Shown here in pieces: positions 16,013 to 21,506 of a stretch of DNA of 21,506 bases (position 1 is the stretch's first letter; the number at the start of each line of letters is the position of its first letter). A program made the position numbers and the translations under genes. Source of the stretch: CALXCT01 sp964422185 (GTDB taxonomy: Bacteria > Bacillota > Clostridia > Oscillospirales > Oscillospiraceae); assembly GCA_964422185.1 (NCBI GenBank), contig CAYRAG010000033.1:1-21506 (forward strand), in the 5' to 3' direction. Below the pieces are notes generated by a model. That model had not been told where the DNA came from. It was given only the letters and a program-made list of their open reading frames with translations, and ran no database searches.

Positions 16013-18154
16013 ATGGCCTATCGCGGAAGGCGTTTTTGGGGAAACATGGCGGACGCCGGGGAGACCGGCGCCCTGTTCCGGGTGTGGTTTTTCCCGGTTC
16101 AGCTGTTTTATCTGGAGCTGCTGGTGCATCTCTATATGGGCCTGTCCCTGAAGTACCTGCCGGTGTGGTTTGTGTTCTCCGTGGCCGGCGGACTGTTTCT
16201 CGCGGCGTTCACCCTGCCGTTCCCCGAGCGGGTCAACCGCATCCTGTTCAAGTTCCTCATGTTCTTCTACCCCTCCGCCTGCATGATCGAGATCATCGCG
16301 AAAAAGATCCTCCAGACCTTCTACCCCGCCAGCTCCCTTAAGACGGCGCTGGGGAACCGCCTGAGCCCCTACCTGAGCGTGATTGTCTCCACGGTGCTCC
16401 GCAACCTGCCCATCGCCCTGGCGGCGTTCGCGCCTGCCATCCTGGTCATGGTATTCGGGAAGAAAGTGATGGACTACCAGAGGTACAGCATCCAGATGAC
16501 GCTGATCGTCCTCCTGTGCGCCGTGGTGGCGCACCTGGCGGGGCTCGGCGTGCTCCGGCTGCCCTGGACCGGGGACATGACGCCGCTGCAGCTCTACCAC
16601 ATGGACACCGCCATCGACGACCAGGTGGAGCAGCTGGGGATCTGGAACATGCTGCGGCTGGATGTCAAACACCAGTTCGTCCGGCCGAAGGGCGCGCCGG
16701 GGGGCCATTTCGCCGGCGCGGAGACACCCGCCCCCAGCCCGGCGCCCTCCGCTCCGCCGCCGGCGCCGAGCGGCAGCCCGGAGCCCTCGGAGAGTGCGCC
16801 GGTGATCGACACCTCCCCCCAGGTGATGGATGTGGATCTGGAGCAGATCGCCGCCGACGCGCCCAACGATGAGATCCGGTGGCTGGCGGAGTATTTTCAG
16901 AGCGTCGAGCCCACCCGGAAAAACGAGTACACCGGGATGTTCCAGGACTACAATGTGATCTTCTTCACCCTGGAGGGCTTCTCCGGCTACGCCATCGACC
17001 CGGAGCTGACGCCCACCCTGTACAGGATGGCCCATGAGGGCTTCTACTTTACGAACTACTACACGCCGCTCCACTTCACCAGCACCTCCGGCGGGGAGTG
17101 CCAGAACCTGCTGGGGATCTACCCGAAAAACGGGTTCCCCGTCACCATGAGCCGGACGGGGGAGCTGGGGTTCAACCCGTACTTCTGCCTGGCGCAGCAG
17201 CTGGGCCGGGAGGGCTACCAGGTGCTGGGCTACCACGCCAACACCAACATGTACGGCAGGAATCTGTCCCACCCCAACCTGGGCTATGACTGGCACCAGT
17301 ACGGGGAGAGCGGCTCGAAGGAAGTGGGCAGGGGAAAGCTGTCCGCCTTTGACGGCCTGGAGGTCAGCGACAGCGGCAAGCTGCTCTGGCCCCAGCGGGA
17401 CAGCTGGATGATCGAGGCCAGCGCGGACGACTACCTCCAAAGCGACACCCCGTTCCATGTCTACTATCTGACCATCAGCGGGCACATGCCGTACTCGGAC
17501 AACCGGATTGTGGCCCCCTACCGGGAGACGGTCCGGACGCTGCCCTACAGCGAGACGACCCAGAACTATATCGCCACCGCGATGGAAGTGGACAGGGCCA
17601 TGGAGACGCTGATTCAGAAGCTGGACGAGGCGGGAAAGCTGGAACACACGCTGATCGTCGCCACGCCGGATCACATCCCGTACTTCGACGCGGCGACCCT
17701 GGAGGAGCTGACCGGGGAGACCTTCGGCAGCTCCGAGGATCTGGAGCAGCTGAAAGAGGACGCCATCAACTTCGATGTGTACCGGAACACCCTCATCATC
17801 TGGTCTGAGAGCATGGAGGAGCCGGTGGAGGTGGACAAGGTCTGCGGCCAGGTGGATATCCTGCCCACGGTGTCCAACCTGCTGGGCCTGGAGTACGACT
17901 CCCGGATGCTGGACGGCAAGGACATCCTGTCCGACAGCGAGGGCCTGGTGATCTTCTCCTCCCGGTGCTGGAAGTCCGACCGCGGCCTGTACAACCGCTT
18001 CACCCAGGAGTTCACCCCGGCCGAAGGCGTGGCCATGACGCCGGAGGAGCAGGAGGCCTATGTGTCCGCCACCCGGGAGAAAGTGAAAAACGAGCTGGAG
18101 AGCACCGACCGGCTCATCGAGAGTGATTTTTACAACTATGTCTTCGGCGGCTGA
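16013..18154 (+). CDS. LTA-synthase-like membrane sulfatase-fold phosphotransferase
   Basis: The 713-residue protein belongs to the LTA synthase / phosphoglycerol transferase group of the sulfatase superfamily, which build or modify envelope polymers outside the membrane. About five hydrophobic segments lie in residues 22-182. A low-complexity Pro/Ser/Ala linker follows at about 236-264, then the external catalytic domain from about 310. Matching to S. aureus LtaS gives Glu321 (TLEGF), the Thr358 nucleophile (FTSTSGGE), His408 and Arg416 (YHAN, MYGR), His491 (SGHMPY) and Asp553-His554 (TPDH). The position of LtaS Trp354 is Tyr414 here. VDILPTVSNLLGLE (614-627) is typical of the family. The ATG has GGAGGGG six bases before it. 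The gene sits between hisH and hisA and has no obvious link to histidine. The exact substrate (lipoteichoic acid, glycolipid or another polymer) is not determined. Confidence 0.88.
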   Translation: MAYRGRRFWGNMADAGETGALFRVWFFPVQLFYLELLVHLYMGLSLKYLPVWFVFSVAGGLFLAAFTLPFPERVNRILFKFLMFFYPSACMIEIIAKKILQTFYPASSLKTALGNRLSPYLSVIVSTVLRNLPIALAAFAPAILVMVFGKKVMDYQRYSIQMTLIVLLCAVVAHLAGLGVLRLPWTGDMTPLQLYHMDTAIDDQVEQLGIWNMLRLDVKHQFVRPKGAPGGHFAGAETPAPSPAPSAPPPAPSGSPEPSESAPVIDTSPQVMDVDLEQIAADAPNDEIRWLAEYFQSVEPTRKNEYTGMFQDYNVIFFTLEGFSGYAIDPELTPTLYRMAHEGFYFTNYYTPLHFTSTSGGECQNLLGIYPKNGFPVTMSRTGELGFNPYFCLAQQLGREGYQVLGYHANTNMYGRNLSHPNLGYDWHQYGESGSKEVGRGKLSAFDGLEVSDSGKLLWPQRDSWMIEASADDYLQSDTPFHVYYLTISGHMPYSDNRIVAPYRETVRTLPYSETTQNYIATAMEVDRAMETLIQKLDEAGKLEHTLIVATPDHIPYFDAATLEELTGETFGSSEDLEQLKEDAINFDVYRNTLIIWSESMEEPVEVDKVCGQVDILPTVSNLLGLEYDSRMLDGKDILSDSEGLVIFSSRCWKSDRGLYNRFTQEFTPAEGVAMTPEEQEAYVSATREKVKNELESTDRLIESDFYNYVFGG

Positions 18155-18177
18155 CGCCGGGACGGGGGAGAGACGCG

Positions 18178-18897
18178 ATGTTCATTTTACCCGCGATGGA
18201 TATGAAAGACGGCAGGGTGGTCCGCCTGGTCCGGGGCGATTTCGGCACCGTCCGCCAGGTGGCGGAGGATCCCGCCGCGGTGGCCGCCGATTTCCTGGCC
18301 GCCGGCGCCCGCTGGATGCACATGGTGGATCTGGACGGCGCGAAAGACGGCGTGAGAAAAAACAGCGCCATGGTGGCGCGGCTGGCCGGCGCCGGACTGA
18401 AGATTGAGCTGGGCGGCGGCATCCGCACCATGGCGGATCTGGAGTCGGTCTTCGCCCTGGGCGTCGCCCGGGCGGTCATCGGGTCCGCCGCCGTCCGGGA
18501 TCCGGAGCTGGTGCGCCGGGCGGTGGAGCGCTACGGCGACCGGATTGCCGTGGGCGTGGACACCAGAGACGGAAAGGTTCGGGTCTCCGGCTGGGTGGAG
18601 GATTCCGGGCTGGACTGCCTGGAATTCGCCCGCGCCATGCGGGATCTGGGTGTGGCCACCCTCATCTTCACGGATATCGACACGGACGGCACCCTGTCCG
18701 GCCCGAGCTTCGAGCGGCTCGCCGCGCTGCGCGACGCCGTGTCCTGCCGCATCGTGGCCTCCGGCGGCGTCTCCTGCAACGAGGACATCCGGAAGCTGGC
18801 GGCCATGGGCCTCTATGGGGCGATCATCGGGAAGGCGTACTACGCCGGCGCCGTGGATCTCCGGCAGGCCGTCCTGGACGCCGGGCCGCAGGAGTGA
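18178..18897 (+). CDS. hisA: ProFAR isomerase
   Basis: HisA is a (beta/alpha)8 barrel that isomerises the aminoaldose ProFAR to PRFAR by an Amadori rearrangement. The 239-residue length is normal. The catalytic Asp8 lies in LPAMDMKDG (4-12), slightly different from the more usual IPAIDLKDG, and Asp128 lies in GVDTRDG (126-132). The two phosphate-binding loops are ELGGGIRT (77-84) and VASGGVS (193-199), and the DIDTDGT half-barrel repeat is at 166-172. This residue pattern distinguishes HisA from HisF. ATG 18178 follows GGGGGAG by seven bases. The gene comes 23 bases after the sulfatase-like gene and nine bases before hisF, so the his operon clearly resumes here. Confidence 0.96.
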   Translation: MFILPAMDMKDGRVVRLVRGDFGTVRQVAEDPAAVAADFLAAGARWMHMVDLDGAKDGVRKNSAMVARLAGAGLKIELGGGIRTMADLESVFALGVARAVIGSAAVRDPELVRRAVERYGDRIAVGVDTRDGKVRVSGWVEDSGLDCLEFARAMRDLGVATLIFTDIDTDGTLSGPSFERLAALRDAVSCRIVASGGVSCNEDIRKLAAMGLYGAIIGKAYYAGAVDLRQAVLDAGPQE

Positions 18898-18906
18898 GGT
18901 GGGAGC

Positions 18907-19662
18907 ATGCTGGCAAAGAGAATCATCCCCTGCCTGGATGTGCGGGACGGCCGCGTGGTGAAGGGCGTCAACTTCGTGAACATCCGGGACGCCGGAGAAC
19001 CGGTGGAGCTGGCCCGGTACTACTCCGACCAGGGCGCGGACGAGATTGTCTTTCTGGACATCACCGCCACCAGCGACGCCCGGGACACCGTGGCCGATGT
19101 GGTGGAGCGCACCGCGGCCCAGGTGTTCGTCCCCCTGACGGTGGGCGGCGGCATCCGCACGCTGGACGACTTCCGGCGCCTGCTCCGGGCCGGCGCGGAC
19201 AAGATCTCCGTCAACTCCGCCGCCGTGCGGGATCCGGAGCTGATCTCCCGGGCGGCGGAGCGGTTTGGCAGCCAGTGCGTCGTGCTGGCCATCGACGCCC
19301 GGAAGCGGCCGGACGGATCCTATGAGGTGGTGGTGGCCGGCGGCCGCACCCCCACGGGCATCGACGCCATCCAGTGGGCCAGGCGCGGCCAGGCGCTGGG
19401 TGCGGGCGAGATCCTGCTGACCTCCATGGACACCGACGGCACCAGGGCCGGATTCGACCTGGAGATGACCCGGGCGGTGACGCAGGCCGTCTCCATCCCC
19501 GTGATCGCCTCCGGCGGCTGCGGCAGCCTGGCGCACTTCGCGCAGGTGTTTCAGGCCACAGACTGTGACGCGGCGCTGGCGGCGTCCCTGTTTCATTTCG
19601 GGGAGCTGACCGTGCCGCAGGTGAAAGCGTACCTGAGAGATCAGGGCATTCCGGTGAGGTGA
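18907..19662 (+). CDS. hisF: Imidazole glycerol phosphate synthase, cyclase subunit
   Basis: HisF uses ammonia from HisH to turn PRFAR into imidazoleglycerol phosphate and AICAR, the latter feeding purine synthesis. The 251-residue barrel shows catalytic Asp11 (IPCLDVRDGRVVKGVNF region, 7-23) and Asp130 (LAIDARK). It also has phosphate loops TVGGGIRT and IASGGCGS, and SMDTDGT in the second half-barrel. The HisF-type RDGRVVKGVNF makes confusion with hisA unlikely. The ATG follows an AGGTGGGAG purine run nine bases after the hisA stop. The stop lies six bases before the GTG of hisI. Identification is secure. Confidence 0.97.
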   Translation: MLAKRIIPCLDVRDGRVVKGVNFVNIRDAGEPVELARYYSDQGADEIVFLDITATSDARDTVADVVERTAAQVFVPLTVGGGIRTLDDFRRLLRAGADKISVNSAAVRDPELISRAAERFGSQCVVLAIDARKRPDGSYEVVVAGGRTPTGIDAIQWARRGQALGAGEILLTSMDTDGTRAGFDLEMTRAVTQAVSIPVIASGGCGSLAHFAQVFQATDCDAALAASLFHFGELTVPQVKAYLRDQGIPVR

Positions 19663-19668
19663 GAGACG

Positions 19669-19998
19669 GTGTTTGATCTGGACAGACTGTTTCAGAAATC
19701 CGGCCTGATTCCCGTGGTCGTGCAGCACGCGGACACCGGTGAGGTTCTGATGGTGGGCTTTACGAACCGGAGAGCCGTGGAGCTGACGCTGGAGACGAAG
19801 ACCGCCTGGTTCTGGTCCCGCAGCCGCCGGGAGCTGTGGAACAAGGGCGCCACCTCCGGCCACTATCTCCATGTGAAGCGGATGGTCACCGACTGCGACA
19901 CCGACACCCTGCTCTACCAGTGCATACCGGACGGCCCCACCTGCCACACCGGGGCCAGAAGCTGCTTTTTCAATCTGATATGGGAGGAAGAGACATGA
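19669..19998 (+). CDS. hisI: Phosphoribosyl-AMP cyclohydrolase
   Basis: HisI opens the adenine ring of phosphoribosyl-AMP to give ProFAR; it needs zinc and magnesium. The 109-residue protein is the stand-alone form, with hisE as a separate downstream gene. Motifs are VLMVGF (26-31), SRSRRELWNKGATSGH (50-65), the Mg-binding DCDTD at 75-79 with zinc ligand Cys76, and further cysteines Cys92 and Cys99 in the GPTCHTGARSCFF tail. The start is GTG 19669, six bases after the hisF stop, with a GAGGTGAGAG purine run upstream. It overlaps hisE by ATGA. Identification is secure. Confidence 0.95.
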   Translation: MFDLDRLFQKSGLIPVVVQHADTGEVLMVGFTNRRAVELTLETKTAWFWSRSRRELWNKGATSGHYLHVKRMVTDCDTDTLLYQCIPDGPTCHTGARSCFFNLIWEEET

Positions 19999-20318
19999 AT
20001 TCCCTTGAGCGGATGGAGTCGGTCATCGCGCAGCGCCGCGCTAAGCCCCAGGAGGGCTCGTACACCTGCTACCTGTTCGACCAGGGTCTGGACAAGATCC
20101 TCAAGAAAGTGGGGGAGGAGTGCGCCGAGACCATCATCGCCGCGAAAAACGGCGGCAGAGCCGAACTGGTGGGCGAGATCAACGATGTGCTCTACCACCT
20201 TATGGTCATGATGAACGAGTGCGGCGTCACCGTGGCGGAGGTCTGCGCGGAGATGGATCGGCGTGCGGAGAAGATCGGCAACCTGAAGCAGTTCCATGTC
20301 AGCGACCACAACACCTGA
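19995..20318 (+). CDS. hisE: Phosphoribosyl-ATP pyrophosphohydrolase
   Basis: HisE hydrolyses phosphoribosyl-ATP to phosphoribosyl-AMP and pyrophosphate, the second step of the pathway. The 107-residue all-alpha protein has the MazG-like pattern KKVGEECAETIIAAK (37-51) and EINDVLYHLMVMM (61-73) with the acidic residues that bind magnesium. I chose ATG 19995, which overlaps the hisI stop by four bases and has GGAGGAAGAG upstream. The frame is open to 19836 inside hisI, but that part is not HisE. It is the last his gene. No classical terminator with a U-tract follows. Confidence 0.95.
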   Translation: MNSLERMESVIAQRRAKPQEGSYTCYLFDQGLDKILKKVGEECAETIIAAKNGGRAELVGEINDVLYHLMVMMNECGVTVAEVCAEMDRRAEKIGNLKQFHVSDHNT

Positions 20319-20321
20319 GCG

Positions 20322-20437
20322 GATTCCCTCAGACTCCCCCGCCTCATTCTCTTCCGCTGTCTTCCCGCGGCGGTACCGCACCGCATCGCCTCCGGTCACG
20401 CCGGGCGTGATCGCGAAGCGGAGAGATGGCGGGAATC
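20322..20437 (+). other. Intergenic segment with alternative RNA stems after hisE
   Basis: Several pairings are possible. GATTCCC (20322-20328) pairs with GGGAATC (20431-20437). Alternatively TTCCCGC (20362-20368) pairs with GCGGGAA (20429-20435), so the two cannot form together. Inside are the palindrome GCGGTACCGC, a CTCCG/CGGAG stem, and TCACGC (20396-20401) with GCGTGA (20405-20410) around a CGG loop. No U-tract follows. It may be the 3' end of the his mRNA or a small structured RNA; I recognise no known family. Confidence 0.35.
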
Positions 20438-20448
20438 TCTGAAACGAC

Positions 20449-20478
20449 TTGAAATTGCTGCCTGTCATGGTTTATCAT
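20449..20478 (+). promoter_or_regulatory. Sigma-A-type promoter of the AAA-ATPase gene
   Basis: TTGAAA (20449-20454) and TATCAT (20473-20478) are separated by 18 bases, each 5 of 6 to consensus, where base composition turns A/T-richer. Transcription would begin about 55 bases before the GTG start, which fits an independently transcribed accessory gene. Confidence 0.6.
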
Positions 20479-20540
20479 AGAAGCAGGTCATATTACAGCA
20501 CCCGTTACCGGGGCGGCAGCAGGAAGGGAGGTTCGGCGCA

Positions 20541-21506
20541 GTGGATCAGAGGAAAAAAAGGCTTCCCACCGGAATCGAAGATTTTCGGGAGATTCGCACG
20601 GACGATTATTACTATGTGGACAAGACCGGCCTGATTCGGGATTTGCTCAGGGCCGGGGGTAAGGTGGCGCTGTTCACCCGTCCGCGCCGTTTTGGCAAGT
20701 CCCTGAACATGAGTATGCTGGCGAACTTCTTCTCACTGGACGGGGATAAGACAATCTTTGACGGGCTTGAAATTACAAAAGAGAAAGAACTCTGTGAGCG
20801 GCATATGGGACAGTACCCGGTGATCTTTCTCACAATGAAAGATGTGGAGGGGGACAATTACCAGGAAGCCGTGAACGAAATTGTGGATCTTATCGCGATC
20901 ACGGCAGGACAGTTTGATTTTCTCTCAGGCAGTGAAAAACTGACCGCGAAAGACAGATCGGATTATCAGGGACTTCTGGATGTCACCATGGGCAAAACTA
21001 CGATTAAGGGGAGCCTGGCACTGCTCTGCAGGCTTCTGGAAAAACACTTTGGCAAAAAAGTAATTCTCCTGATTGATGAATATGATGTCCCGCTGTCGAA
21101 GGCGCATTTGCACGGGTACTACGACCAGATGGTCTCCTTAATCCGCGGTCTTCTCAGCAGGGCCCTGAAAACAAATCCAAGTCTGAAATATGCCGTGCTG
21201 ACCGGCTGTCTGCGGGTTTCCAAAGAGAGCATATTCACAGGGCTGAACAACCTTGATGTCTACTCTGTCACTGACTGGTCTTCCGGAGAATTTTTCGGGT
21301 TTACGGAAGAAGAAGTAAAGAACCTCTTATCGTATTATGGTCTTTCAGACCGCTTTGATATGGTAAAAAAATGGTATGACGGCTATCAGTTTGGAAATGC
21401 GGAGGTCTACTGTCCCTGGGATGTGCTCAAATATAGTAAGGATCTTTTGAGTCACCCGAACATGCAGCCGCAGAATTACTGGATCAACACCAGCGGCAAC
21501 GATGCC
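20541..21506 (+). CDS. AAA-ATPase-like protein (PF09820 type), N-terminal part, truncated by window edge
   Basis: The frame from GTG 20541 is open for 322 codons to the right edge, with GGAAGGGAGG about nine bases before the start. The protein begins MDQRKKRLPTGIEDF and matches the AAA-ATPase-like family common in gut anaerobes: YYYVDKTGLI (23-32), a Walker A-like RPRRFGKS (47-54), Walker B LLIDEYD (176-182), TGCLRVSKESIFTGLNN (221-237), GFTEEEV (253-259) and the WYDGYQFG to VYCPWDVL segment (278-296). Members usually end in a PD-(D/E)XK nuclease-like domain (PF08011), which would lie outside the window and cannot be confirmed. Its function is not established; defence or selfish-element roles are guesses. 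The gene uses many more A/T-ending codons (AAA, GAA, TTT, TAT) than the neighbours, which suggests horizontal acquisition. Confidence 0.85.
   Translation, partial: MDQRKKRLPTGIEDFREIRTDDYYYVDKTGLIRDLLRAGGKVALFTRPRRFGKSLNMSMLANFFSLDGDKTIFDGLEITKEKELCERHMGQYPVIFLTMKDVEGDNYQEAVNEIVDLIAITAGQFDFLSGSEKLTAKDRSDYQGLLDVTMGKTTIKGSLALLCRLLEKHFGKKVILLIDEYDVPLSKAHLHGYYDQMVSLIRGLLSRALKTNPSLKYAVLTGCLRVSKESIFTGLNNLDVYSVTDWSSGEFFGFTEEEVKNLLSYYGLSDRFDMVKKWYDGYQFGNAEVYCPWDVLKYSKDLLSHPNMQPQNYWINTSGNDA

Noticed and set aside
15248..17674. Minus-strand open frame of 808 codons opposite hisH and the sulfatase-like gene
   Set aside because: Both plus-strand genes have intact motifs and ribosome sites. The antisense product is low-complexity and has no recognisable domain.
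20449..20634. Small plus-strand frame of 61 codons before the AAA-ATPase gene
   Set aside because: It starts within the promoter and overlaps the AAA-ATPase start in another frame. It shows no recognisable protein features.

Overview
This window looks like a chromosomal segment of a GC-rich, Gram-positive-lineage Firmicute, most likely a clostridial anaerobe. The evidence is a PolC-type DNA polymerase III, a HisZ plus short-form HisG pair, strong purine-rich Shine-Dalgarno sites, and a PF09820-type AAA-ATPase gene of the kind common in gut Clostridia and Bacteroidetes. The species cannot be fixed from the sequence alone.

Layout. (1) 1-390, minus strand: the N-terminal part of an unrecognised membrane protein with a very regular heptad coiled coil; it runs off the left edge. 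(2) 391-977: a divergent intergenic region with one A/T-rich promoter-like part and a long, very GC-rich part with hairpins but no convincing gene. (3) 978-11477, plus strand: the conserved Firmicute housekeeping cluster pyrH-frr-uppS-cdsA-dxr-rseP-ispG-polC. It covers UMP phosphorylation, ribosome recycling, undecaprenyl-PP and CDP-diacylglycerol synthesis, two steps of the MEP isoprenoid pathway, site-2 proteolysis and the replicative polymerase. (4) 11501-20318, plus strand: a histidine biosynthesis operon hisZ-hisG-hisD-hisB-hisH-[LTA-synthase-like sulfatase-fold membrane enzyme]-hisA-hisF-hisI-hisE, with its own promoter and several ATGA stop/start overlaps. hisC and a histidinol-phosphatase gene are not here. 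(5) 20319-20540: a short intergenic region with several possible stems and a good sigma-A-type promoter. (6) 20541-21506: the start of a less GC-rich AAA-ATPase-like gene that runs off the right edge and looks like accessory DNA.

The main oddities are an extracellular phosphoglycerol-transferase-like enzyme inserted between hisH and hisA, a terminator- or attenuator-like 12-bp hairpin between frr and uppS (it also shows that the longer uppS reading start is wrong), GC-rich hairpins without U-tracts on both sides of hisH, and the exact heptad protein at the left edge. No tRNA, rRNA, CRISPR array or insertion sequence was seen. I did not find convincing evidence for a wholly new multi-gene system; the findings are local observations.
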